From a virus, in IMG/VR virus record IMGVR_UViG_3300044949_001291, positions 1 through 22,908 of that record: DNA of 22,908 nt; one strand, given 5' to 3'. The first letter of the stretch is position 1. Every line of letters begins with the position of its first letter. Both the position numbers and the translations under genes were made by a program. Shown one piece after another: positions 5,264 through 11,586 of the stretch. Below the pieces are notes generated by a model. That model had not been told where the DNA came from. It ran no database searches and saw nothing but the letters and a program-made list of their open reading frames with translations.

Positions 5264-5332
5264 CTACTATCAAAGACCGCCAGGCGGTCTTTGATTTTTT
5301 CCGAGATTATTATATTATTTTCCTGATAGTAG
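5264..5332 (+). repeat. Regulatory cassette hairpin, copy C
   Basis: Outer arm CTACTATCA (5264-5272), inner perfect 12-bp stem (5269-5280 with 5284-5295, loop CAG), T-run 5296-5300, then outer arm TGATAGTAG (5324-5332). The inner stem (GACCGC/GCGGTC core) differs from the other copies with full compensation. Confidence 0.87.
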
Positions 5333-5361
5333 TGGACAGAACGGACAGCACCAGACTCTGG

Positions 5362-5377
5362 GGCCGGTTATCGGACC
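5362..5377 (+). promoter_or_regulatory. GGAC/TTAT box C
   Basis: GGCCGGTTATCGGACC, ending 34 bp before the -35 at 5412. Further GGAC words begin at 5334 and 5343. Confidence 0.55.
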
Positions 5378-5411
5378 TGGAAACAATCTCGAGAATATTT
5401 GAAGATTGGTC

Positions 5412-5439
5412 TTGCAATCTTCGCCTCATAGATTACAAT
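5412..5439 (+). promoter_or_regulatory. Promoter of the ATPase gene, leaderless geometry
   Basis: TTGCAA (5412-5417), 16-bp spacer, TACAAT (5434-5439), 6 nt to the ATG at 5446. Confidence 0.78.
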
Positions 5440-5445
5440 GTTCTC

Positions 5446-6708
5446 ATGAACAGCATCGATCTTCGTAAGCAGCACTTCCTCGAATCCCTCGCCCTGTCGT
5501 TCGGGCTTCGCACCTCTTTCACCCGTGACGAGTGCCTGACCGCACTCAACCTCTGCAAGCAGACGCACCGGGTCTCGTACTCGTGCCTGCCCGCTTGGCT
5601 CGTGACTGATCAGGCTCGTCGCCTGGGTCGCGGCCTGTACAGCATCCCCGAAGTCGAAGTGGCCGGTGCCCGCCTGAACCTTGAATTTCCCCAAAAGATT
5701 GTTGAGAATCTTCCTTCCGTGGACTTGACTCCGACCGAAACTTGTGATAAGATTACGCCCATGAACAGCAACACCAACAACTTCAACCTCGTCCTCCCCA
5801 TGTCCGATGTCTCGCTCGTCCCCTCCAAGAACGACACCTTCGTTCCGTGGGGTCACTACGACACCATCGCCACCATCCTCGCCTCCAAGCAGTTCGCGCC
5901 CATCTACATCACGGGTCTGTCGGGCAACGGCAAGACCACGATGATTGAGCAGATCTGCGCGGCCAACGCCCGCGAGTGCGTCCGCGTCAACATCACCTCC
6001 GAAACCGACGAGGACGATCTGCTTGGCGGGTTCCGCCTCGTCAACGGCGAAACCAAGTTCGTCTACGGCCCCGTCGTTCAGGCCATGCAGAAGGGCGCGA
6101 TCCTCCTGCTTGACGAGATCGACTTGGGTTCGGAGCGGATGATGTGCCTTCAGCCCGTCCTTGAGGGCAAGGGCATCTACCTCAAGAAGATCGGGCAGTA
6201 TGTGCGCCCGTCCGTGGGCTTCAACGCCGTCGCCACCGCCAACACGAAGGGCAAGGGCGAGTCCGACCGCTTCGTCGGGACGCGAGTGATGAACGAGGCG
6301 TTCCTCGACCGCTTCTCGTACTGGTTTGAGCAGGACTACGCGGATCGCACCGTGGAGGCCCGCATCATCATCCGCAAGATGAAGGCTTACGGGCGCGAGG
6401 ACAAGGAGTTCGCCCAGTACCTCACCAAGTGGGCGGAAACGATCCGCTTGGGCTTCAAGGAGGGCGGCTTGGATGACATCATCACGACCCGCCGCTTGGA
6501 GGAGGTCTGCAAGGCGTTCGCCATCTTCGCGGACAAGGAGAAGGCGATCAAGTTGACGCTGACGCGGTTCGACCCCGCCACGCAGAAGGCTTTCTTCGAC
6601 CTCTACACCAAGATCGACCCCACCATCCTGCCGATGCCGGAGGGTGCGGACAAGAAGGCGCAGCCTGTCGCTGCCCCGACTGACACTTCCTACGCCATCA
6701 ACGCCTAA
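5446..6708 (+). CDS. cobS-like: CobS/MoxR-like AAA+ ATPase with N-terminal wHTH-like domain
   Basis: 420 aa. Residues 1-105 form an accessory domain (FTRDECLTAL, then LPAWLVTD and RRLGRGLYSIP), a pattern shared with the small protein at 6727. The ATPase follows: Walker A GLSGNGKTT, Walker B ILLLDEID, sensor-1 ATANTKG, arginine-finger region FLDRF. Counted from an internal ATG at 5761 these lie at residues 52, 114, 158 and 181. MoxR/CobS ATPases pair with VWA proteins to remodel partners or insert metals; a CobT-like VWA gene follows at 7173. A second promoter directly before the in-frame ATG 5761 could give a 315-aa form without the first domain. Start 5446 is chosen from its promoter; the frame is open further upstream but only through the cassette. 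Confidence 0.9.
   Translation: MNSIDLRKQHFLESLALSFGLRTSFTRDECLTALNLCKQTHRVSYSCLPAWLVTDQARRLGRGLYSIPEVEVAGARLNLEFPQKIVENLPSVDLTPTETCDKITPMNSNTNNFNLVLPMSDVSLVPSKNDTFVPWGHYDTIATILASKQFAPIYITGLSGNGKTTMIEQICAANARECVRVNITSETDEDDLLGGFRLVNGETKFVYGPVVQAMQKGAILLLDEIDLGSERMMCLQPVLEGKGIYLKKIGQYVRPSVGFNAVATANTKGKGESDRFVGTRVMNEAFLDRFSYWFEQDYADRTVEARIIIRKMKAYGREDKEFAQYLTKWAETIRLGFKEGGLDDIITTRRLEEVCKAFAIFADKEKAIKLTLTRFDPATQKAFFDLYTKIDPTILPMPEGADKKAQPVAAPTDTSYAINA
5725..5753 (+). promoter_or_regulatory. Possible internal promoter for a short ATPase form
   Basis: TTGACT (5725-5730), 17-bp spacer, TAAGAT (5748-5753), 7 nt to the in-frame ATG at 5761, giving near-leaderless geometry. The -10 is weaker than elsewhere. 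Confidence 0.55.
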
Positions 6709-6726
6709 CACAAGGAGATTCTGACA

Positions 6727-6948
6727 ATGCCGTACCTCAATAAGCGCAACCGTTTCGTCGCCGCCGCCAAGCACTACGCGGAGGTTCACAACCGCCCCAC
6801 CGACAGCTTCAGCAAGGCCGACCTGCTGGCCGTCGCGCAGGCGATCAACATGAAGGGCATCCCCACTTGGGTGCTGAAGGACTACAAGAGCGCGGTCAGC
6901 AAGGGGGTCTACGACCTCACCTCGCTGATCGCACCGGCCACGGTCTGA
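6727..6948 (+). CDS. Small stand-alone wHTH-like protein, paralogue of ATPase N-terminus
   Basis: 73 aa. The pattern FSKADLLAVAQ, then IPTWVLKDYKSAVSKGVYDL, follows the ATPase N-terminal domain (FTRDECLTALN, LPAWLVTDQARRLGRGLYSI) in order and spacing: S/T-K/R at the first helix, P-x-W-hh-x-D, then a basic residue-G-hh-Y near the end. This suggests a small winged-helix-like binding module. It is translated from AAGGAG 18 nt after the ATPase stop, so it is in the same operon and probably works with the ATPase. The fold is inferred, not tested. Confidence 0.85.
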   Translation: MPYLNKRNRFVAAAKHYAEVHNRPTDSFSKADLLAVAQAINMKGIPTWVLKDYKSAVSKGVYDLTSLIAPATV

Positions 6949-6963
6949 TGCTGTTCAGAGGAC

Positions 6964-6997
6964 AAGATCCCCTGCTCCGAAAGGGGCAGGGGATCTT
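6964..6997 (+). terminator. Strong GAAA-tetraloop hairpin after module 3
   Basis: AAGATCCCCTGC (6964-6975) pairs with GCAGGGGATCTT (6986-6997) and the helix continues by TCC/GGG (one G-U) to a GAAA tetraloop, about 15 bp in all. The T-run after it is poor (TTCC), so it may protect the 3' end rather than terminate alone; the next hairpin follows at once. Confidence 0.7.
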
Positions 6998-7008
6998 CCA
7001 GGCAGGGG

Positions 7009-7076
7009 CTACTATCAAAGATCCCTTAAGGGATCTTTGAGAATTTTGTGTTATTTGCTTGATGGCCTGATAGTAG
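7009..7076 (+). repeat. Regulatory cassette hairpin, copy D
   Basis: Outer arm CTACTATCA (7009-7017), inner 11-bp stem (7015-7025 with 7030-7040, loop TTAA), a T-rich stretch, then TGATAGTAG (7068-7076). Here the outer arms extend to 11 bp (GG at the left, CC at the right). Confidence 0.86.
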
Positions 7077-7089
7077 CCTGGACGGGGCC

Positions 7090-7105
7090 GGTCCCTTATC
7101 GGACG
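7090..7105 (+). promoter_or_regulatory. GGAC/TTAT box D
   Basis: GGTCCCTTATCGGACG followed by an A-run, ending 33 bp before the -35 at 7139. Another GGAC begins at 7080, 10 bp before. Confidence 0.6.
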
Positions 7106-7138
7106 CAAAAAAGAATTGCCATTTTGCGATCCTAGTAG

Positions 7139-7166
7139 TTGCATTCACCTACAGACCTGCTACAAT
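7139..7166 (+). promoter_or_regulatory. Promoter of the CobT-like gene, leaderless geometry
   Basis: TTGCAT (7139-7144), 16-bp spacer, TACAAT (7161-7166), 6 nt to the ATG at 7173. Confidence 0.8.
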
Positions 7167-7172
7167 GAGCGC

Positions 7173-9275
7173 ATGAACACTTCTCTCTCCATCTTCGCCC
7201 GCGCCCTCGCCTCCGAAAACATTTCGTTCTCCTTCGATGCCAACGCCGCCACCGCGTCGTTCGATGTTGAGAACCGCCACCTCGTCATGCCCGTTTGGAA
7301 GGTTTCCGAAACGGTGCAGACCATGCTCGTCGCCCATGAGATCAGCCACGCCCTGTGGACTCCCTACGAGCAGTCGAAGGTGCTGTTCGATCAGGCCGAA
7401 GCGGAGGGGTTCAACATCGAGTTGCTTCAGCGCATCGCCAATGTCATTGAGGATGTCCGCATTGAGAAGAAGATGAAGGACAAGTTCCCCGGCACCCGCC
7501 GCGACTTCTTCTTGGGCTACAAGGAGATCAACGACTTGGATATGTTCGGCATCGCCAAGATGGACTTGACCGACGCGAACATCGTCAACAAGGTGAACAT
7601 CCACTTCAAGTGGGGCGTTCCCGGTTTCGTCACCGTTCCGATGGACGAGAACGAGCAGGCCATCGTGGATGCGGTCGATGGTTGCGAGACTTTCGAGGAG
7701 TGCATCGCCCTCGCCAAGATCATCTACCAGTCGCCGCAGATGCAGGCTGCCCGCGAGAAGGCAGAGCAGCAGCAGGGTCAGGCCGACGCAAACGGCACCG
7801 AAGTCATGCAGGACGGGATCGTGGAGACTGACATCGCGGGCCACGGCAAGAAGTCCGGCCCGAAGGTTCACTCGCCCACGGTTGTCATCCCCATGTTGGA
7901 GAATGTCAACGCTGCCATCGTCCCCACGGATTACATCTTTGACGAGTTTGAGAAGCAGACCTCGTACCCGCAGGTCGATCTGACCGGCTACCGCCAGTTC
8001 GTCAAGGACTCTGACTCCTTCGTTCGGCAGCTCGTCATGCAGTTTGAGCGCCGCAAGGCAGCGGACGCGATCCGCAAGGAGCGGCCCAAGCAGACGGGCC
8101 AGTTGAACCTTGACCGCCTCCACCAGTACCGCACCCATGACGATATCTTCTTGTCGAAGATCGTCAAGCAGGACGGCAAGAACCACGGCATCGTGTTCCT
8201 CATGGACTTCAGCGGTTCGATGCAGCACTCCCTGTCGGACTGCTTCCTTCAGGTCTGCCAGTTGGTTTGGTTCTGCGAGAAGGCGAAGATCCCCTTTGAG
8301 GTGTTCGGTTACACCGAAGTGAACCAGGCCGCGTTCCACGGCGGCAAGTTCGATGAGTGGCGCAAGAAGAACCCCACGAAGTACTACAGCGACTTCAGCA
8401 GGATGTACGAGCCGAAGATCATCGGACAGCAGATGAACACGCTCACGCTCAACGAGGCCCGCCTCATCAACATCGCCTCGTCGCGGGACGGTGCGGACAA
8501 GCGCGAGAAGGTCATGGCCTACCTCTACGAGTCCATCGTGCAGAACAAGCGGCCCGCTGCGATCCGGTTGGGCGGTACGCCCACGGTGGAGGCCGTCGCC
8601 ATCGCGTCCCAGTTCATCGCGGAGTGGATCAGGGCCAACAACATTCAGATCCCCACGCTCATGCACATCACGGACGGTTCGCCCAACGGCATCGGCATCC
8701 GTGGCGCGAAGGGCGACGATATCGACTCCATGTACAGCGTCGGTCAGGACGGGGTGCTGACGGTGCAGAACAACATCACGGGAACGATCACCCGGATGCC
8801 CTCCCGCGAGATGACTTCGTGCTTGGGCAACGAGATCGTCGGCATCATGCTGCACTCCCTGCGTGAGAAGTTCAACGCCCGCCTCGTCGGGATGATGGTT
8901 GGCCCCAACGCCCTGACCGAATCGTTCTTCTACCAGTACTGCGTGGCCGCGAAGGAGAGGGGTTCGTATCAGAACCTCGCCGCCTCTCCCCGGTTCGCTG
9001 CTGCGAAGGAGGCGTACAAGGACGGCTGCATCGTTGTCCACGACGAGATCTTCCACGGGTACGATGCGTACTTCCTCGTCAAGACCCCGAAGATCGTCAA
9101 GGACGAGGATGCCATCGTGGACAGCGGAACCTTCACGAAGGTCAAGAACACCTTCGTCAAGACGATGGCGAAGCGCAGCGGTAGCCGCGTGTTCCTCTCC
9201 CGGTATGTGGACATCGTGGCGGGCCAGCCCCTCAAGCGGGGGACGGAAGCCATCTACAGCTTGCCCTGCAAGTAA
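7173..9275 (+). CDS. cobT-like: CobT-like protein: HExxH metallopeptidase-like domain plus VWA domain
   Basis: 700 aa. An HEISH zinc-type motif lies at residues 55-59, followed by NVIEDVRIEKKM (90-101), as in CobT and the DUF2201 metallopeptidase-like group. A VWA domain follows: DFSGS at 345-349 (MIDAS DxSxS), GGTPT and HITDGSPN further on supply the usual Thr and Asp. The middle (about 200-330) is a linker with a Q-rich patch. Proteins of this type are partners of MoxR/CobS ATPases, here encoded just upstream under a separate cassette. Cobaltochelatase would also need CobN, which is not here, so a role in remodelling a host or virion protein is as likely. The start is set by the promoter; an in-frame ATG at 7116 lies upstream of it. 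Confidence 0.9.
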   Translation: MNTSLSIFARALASENISFSFDANAATASFDVENRHLVMPVWKVSETVQTMLVAHEISHALWTPYEQSKVLFDQAEAEGFNIELLQRIANVIEDVRIEKKMKDKFPGTRRDFFLGYKEINDLDMFGIAKMDLTDANIVNKVNIHFKWGVPGFVTVPMDENEQAIVDAVDGCETFEECIALAKIIYQSPQMQAAREKAEQQQGQADANGTEVMQDGIVETDIAGHGKKSGPKVHSPTVVIPMLENVNAAIVPTDYIFDEFEKQTSYPQVDLTGYRQFVKDSDSFVRQLVMQFERRKAADAIRKERPKQTGQLNLDRLHQYRTHDDIFLSKIVKQDGKNHGIVFLMDFSGSMQHSLSDCFLQVCQLVWFCEKAKIPFEVFGYTEVNQAAFHGGKFDEWRKKNPTKYYSDFSRMYEPKIIGQQMNTLTLNEARLINIASSRDGADKREKVMAYLYESIVQNKRPAAIRLGGTPTVEAVAIASQFIAEWIRANNIQIPTLMHITDGSPNGIGIRGAKGDDIDSMYSVGQDGVLTVQNNITGTITRMPSREMTSCLGNEIVGIMLHSLREKFNARLVGMMVGPNALTESFFYQYCVAAKERGSYQNLAASPRFAAAKEAYKDGCIVVHDEIFHGYDAYFLVKTPKIVKDEDAIVDSGTFTKVKNTFVKTMAKRSGSRVFLSRYVDIVAGQPLKRGTEAIYSLPCK

Positions 9276-9293
9276 GTAATCCCCGTAGGAACG

Positions 9294-9337
9294 CCCCCGG
9301 ACTGGAAGGAGAGAGCCAGGCCCGGGGGTTGTTCTAT
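9294..9337 (+). terminator. Terminator of module 4
   Basis: CCCCCGG (9294-9300) pairs with CCGGGGG (9322-9328) with an inner CTGG/CCAG helix, followed by TTGTTCTATT. The loop carries a purine-rich AAGGAGAGAG. Confidence 0.8.
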
Positions 9338-9351
9338 TGTATACATACCGG

Positions 9352-9416
9352 CTACTATCAAAGTTCCTCAGAGGAACTTTGATTTTTTGCATAATATTTG
9401 CGCTCCCTGATAGTAG
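9352..9416 (+). repeat. Regulatory cassette hairpin, copy E
   Basis: Outer arm CTACTATCA (9352-9360), inner perfect 12-bp stem (9357-9368 with 9372-9383, loop CAG), six-T run, then TGATAGTAG (9408-9416). GGAC words at 9421, 9426 and 9435 follow, but no good GGAC/TTAT box lies at the usual distance from the next promoter. Confidence 0.86.
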
Positions 9417-9507
9417 TCGCGGACGGGACGGGCTGGACGGTATTAAATTTAATTCATTTCTCCAGAGAACTGGACGTCTTCACTGGATCGTAAGTCCTTG
9501 CCATTAC

Positions 9508-9535
9508 TTGACTTATGAGTCCTGTGGTGTATACT
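9508..9535 (+). promoter_or_regulatory. Sigma70-type promoter before 9548
   Basis: TTGACT (9508-9513), 16-bp spacer, TATACT (9530-9535). The ATG at 9548 is 12 nt away, so a leader of about 6 nt is predicted; AGGGGA could act as a Shine-Dalgarno only if transcription began earlier. Confidence 0.7.
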
Positions 9536-9547
9536 AGGGGACTGTTC

Positions 9548-9784
9548 ATGCGACCGATAACCCCCTATCGCCCTAGTGTGTACCGTAGATCTAGTTATGG
9601 GGCATGGGGGGTTATCGGACTCGTCTGGGCTGTTCTCTGGAGAACTGTGGGGGTTATCGGACTCGTGAGCGCCACGGTTATCGGTGCGCTGGTGGGTCTG
9701 GGAATCGTTCAGATATCAGACGTTCCAAGAATTATTGAAAATTTGTGGACGGGATCCAGCGGGACGGGATCTGGAAGAATCTAA
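9548..9784 (+). CDS. Doubtful small membrane protein
   Basis: 78 aa from ATG 9548, supported by the promoter upstream. Two hydrophobic stretches (GVIGLVWAVLW near 24-34, then VGVIGLVSATVIGALVGLGIV near 37-57) and a G/S/T-rich end. The repeated GVIGLV is caused by a repeated DNA word (GGGGTTATCGGACTCGT), which is itself like the regulatory box seen upstream of promoters. The frame may therefore be a translated array of regulatory repeats rather than a selected protein. No family recognised. Confidence 0.4.
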   Translation: MRPITPYRPSVYRRSSYGAWGVIGLVWAVLWRTVGVIGLVSATVIGALVGLGIVQISDVPRIIENLWTGSSGTGSGRI

Positions 9785-10088
9785 AATTTTTTTATCTACT
9801 ATCAGGGTGTAGGGCCCCTAGGTAGGTAGGTAGGTTATAATATTCTCAAAAATTTTGATATATTCTCGGACGGTACGGGCCCTGGACGTTATCTGGACGG
9901 TGCTCGGACGGCATGTAGCCCAAGTGTCAAAATAATTAAAGATATTGTCAATAAGAACCCTTACATTGCTCATATGGCGGACGGTATGGAGAACTCTGGA
10001 CAGGGTTGTGCTAATATTGTCAAAAATTTTCTAAAATTTGTCAAAATCTTGATAGTAATTGCTTGACCGCCTATAAGGCTATTAGAGG
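9785..10088. other. AT-rich intergenic region with a decayed cassette
   Basis: No gene found. CTACTATCA at 9796-9804 and TGATAGTA at 10050-10057 are the two outer cassette arms about 250 bp apart. Between them are a box-like GGACGTTATCTGGACG (9884-9899), several other GGACGG words, four tandem GGTA units (about 9820-9835) and several AAAATTTT runs. No -35/-10 pair is found at the expected distance from the box. It reads as a relic or an expanded variant of the cassette. Confidence 0.5.
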
Positions 10089-10090
10089 CA

Positions 10091-10121
10091 AGGCCCTCGG
10101 ACATGACTCCGGGGGCCTTTT
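10091..10121 (+). terminator. Intrinsic terminator
   Basis: AGGCCCTCGGA (10091-10101) pairs with TCCGGGGGCCT (10108-10118; one G-U) across CATGAC, followed by TTTT. It stands between the plus-strand module and the minus-strand late genes and may also stop read-through from the right. The stretch 10122-10257 shows only AT-rich sequence and no gene. Confidence 0.85.
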
Positions 10122-10257
10122 GTGCGCTGGACGGGCTCTGGATGGCTTATAAGAGGTTTAAAGGGTGTTAGAGAGTGTGGGTCTAACTCCAAATTTTCTT
10201 AAAATTCTTCAATATTCTTTACCCAATCTTCCTTACTCTATCCCCTGTATTACCCCC

Positions 10258-10701
10258 TTACTTATTCCTACCAGCCATATAATCTTTTACTGTAGAAATA
10301 TAGTCAGAAGCCTTTGTAATCTTGCTCTGTACCCATGCTTCTAGTTCATCCTCGTCCTTGAGTTGATCTAAAATTTCTTGGGCATTTTGAATTGTGTATT
10401 GGAGTTCCCCTCTTGACATCTCCCCTTCGTAGTCTCCCTCTACTCCTGTTGAAGTTTCTTCCTTGACAACTTTCTTTTTATTTTTCATTGCCTTACCGAT
10501 TGCCTTACGACGGTTGGCTAGGTATCCATCAGTTTCATCCTCATCACCATCATTGTCAATGTCACCATCTTCCTTGCCTACTGGGTCAAGTTTCTTGCCC
10601 TTGCTCTTCTTCTTGGAATCCTTTACTTTGGCTTCCAATAGGGCAAGTTGCATTTCTAATTGTTCGCATAAATTTTTGTAATAATTTGTTAGGTAGTTCA
10701 T
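10258..10701 (-). CDS. T4-like phage acidic structural-type protein
   Basis: 147 aa. N-terminal helix, then a lysine-rich segment, an acidic GKEDGDIDNDGDEDETD stretch (residues about 42-58) followed by YLANRRKAIG, and a C-terminal helical domain with ELEAWVQSKITKASDYISTV (about 120-140). I recall this combination from T4-like cyanophage and pelagiphage hypothetical proteins, often near structural genes; the acidic part could bind calcium (EF-hand-like). It has its own T4-type late promoter (GATAAATA, 10707-10714) that predicts transcription start at the A of the ATG. AT-rich codon use contrasts with the early genes. Confidence 0.85.
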   Translation of the reverse strand: MNYLTNYYKNLCEQLEMQLALLEAKVKDSKKKSKGKKLDPVGKEDGDIDNDGDEDETDGYLANRRKAIGKAMKNKKKVVKEETSTGVEGDYEGEMSRGELQYTIQNAQEILDQLKDEDELEAWVQSKITKASDYISTVKDYMAGRNK

Positions 10702-10706
10702 AAAGT

Positions 10707-10714
10707 TATTTATC
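10707..10714 (-). promoter_or_regulatory. T4-type late promoter, leaderless geometry
   Basis: GATAAATA on the minus strand. T4 late promoters start transcription six positions after the last A, here 10701, which is the A of the ATG. Confidence 0.75.
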
Positions 10715-10717
10715 CGT

Positions 10718-10939
10718 TTAAAATTCGTATTCTACATCCTTAAGGGTGAATCCTTTGTCAGATAGCCCCTTGATTGTCTTATGTGCTGCCTCTCTGACAT
10801 TATCATCTGATCCTATTGGAAAATTGTGTTCCTTCCCATCCTTGTCTACCATTGTGATGAGAGCCCTGAATTTTTTGGTATGGGGCATGTCTAGGTAGAC
10901 ATCATAATTTTCTGTGATAAATTGTTTAAAATTTTTCAT
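10718..10939 (-). CDS. Small late protein with MKNFKQFITE start
   Basis: 73 aa, basic and soluble. The N-terminus MKNFKQFITEN belongs to a recurrent phage late-gene signature, here shared with the genes at 10941, 11587 and 16379. The rest (TKKFRALITMVDKDGKEHNFPIGSD) suggests a small beta-rich domain; no family recognised. It lies 1 nt after the stop of 10941-11579, so it is transcribed in the same late operon. Confidence 0.8.
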   Translation of the reverse strand: MKNFKQFITENYDVYLDMPHTKKFRALITMVDKDGKEHNFPIGSDDNVREAAHKTIKGLSDKGFTLKDVEYEF

Positions 10940-10940
10940 A

Positions 10941-11579
10941 TCAATAATGGCTTGGGGTTACATGGAATGGTCTGGTGATATTCAAAATTTTGCTCTTGAC
11001 CGATGCTGATGGAATGATGGTGGTTTGCTCTGGTCTTTCAAGAACTTCTCTGTAATGGGGTATGTTACCCAATGCTGTGTGAAGTTCCTCTGCTTCGCCA
11101 GAAAGAGGAACTAATTTTCCACCCGGCTTCTTTCTTTGTTCTGGGTCTTTGAAAAGGGTTGTGGATAAGTTTAATTTTCTTGGTTTCAACTCTGTTGCGT
11201 CCTGTGTGATTGCTGCTGGGAACAGTTCTCCGCGCTTGGCTGCTACCAAATATCCAGAAATTTTTCTTAATTCTCTGATTTTGTCCCTGTTCCTTAATCC
11301 TGGATCTTCAACAACATCCATCCACCAGTTGTAATAACTTCTTTCGTTTGGATTTTCACTTGATTCAAGTTTATGAATTTCTTTGGCTACATTGACATAT
11401 CTCTCGGTAGCCGATTGGTCAGATGGAAAATTTGCATATTCAGTCGATAGATCAAGGGCTCTGAAAGCCGGGTCTATTGATTGTGCTGTTGGTCTGCGAA
11501 CGATCCTGCTTTTGAATGGCTTGCCACCATCAAAAGATTCTTCTGCTTCTTCAGTTAGAAATTGTTTAAAACTTTTCAT
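10941..11579 (-). CDS. Late protein with MKSFKQFLTE start
   Basis: 212 aa, soluble, no recognised domain beyond the shared MKSFKQFLTEEAEES N-terminus. A basic patch (GKPFKSRIVRRPTA, about 19-32) and ITRPFHVTPSHY at the end are notable. GAGG at correct spacing precedes the ATG, so unlike its upstream neighbours it is translated by Shine-Dalgarno from a longer transcript begun at 12105. The shared N-terminus in four proteins of otherwise different sequence could be a sorting or assembly tag. Confidence 0.82.
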   Translation of the reverse strand: MKSFKQFLTEEAEESFDGGKPFKSRIVRRPTAQSIDPAFRALDLSTEYANFPSDQSATERYVNVAKEIHKLESSENPNERSYYNWWMDVVEDPGLRNRDKIRELRKISGYLVAAKRGELFPAAITQDATELKPRKLNLSTTLFKDPEQRKKPGGKLVPLSGEAEELHTALGNIPHYREVLERPEQTTIIPSASVKSKILNITRPFHVTPSHY

Positions 11580-11586
11580 GTTATCC

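Noticed and set aside
5368-6789. A 473-aa open frame on the minus strand opposite the ATPase gene
   Set aside because: Same reason: antisense of a GC-rich gene with clear Walker motifs on the plus strand, and it runs through the promoter region.
7149-9392. A 747-aa open frame on the minus strand opposite the CobT-like gene
   Set aside because: It is the antisense shadow of a GC-rich gene with strong third-position bias. It has no known motifs, and the plus strand has promoter, HExxH and MIDAS.
1540-9416. The nested hairpins as insertion sequences or integron-type recombination sites
   Set aside because: No transposase or integrase, no target-site duplication, and all copies have the same orientation and position relative to promoters, which fits a regulatory role better.
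9820-9840. Tandem GGTA units as the start of a CRISPR or other array
   Set aside because: Only about four 4-bp units, no spacers, no longer repeat unit.
9420-10150. GGA-rich words as binding sites for a CsrA-type RNA-binding protein
   Set aside because: The words are GGACG, not ANGGA in hairpin loops, and their fixed distance to promoters at other sites points to DNA-level function.
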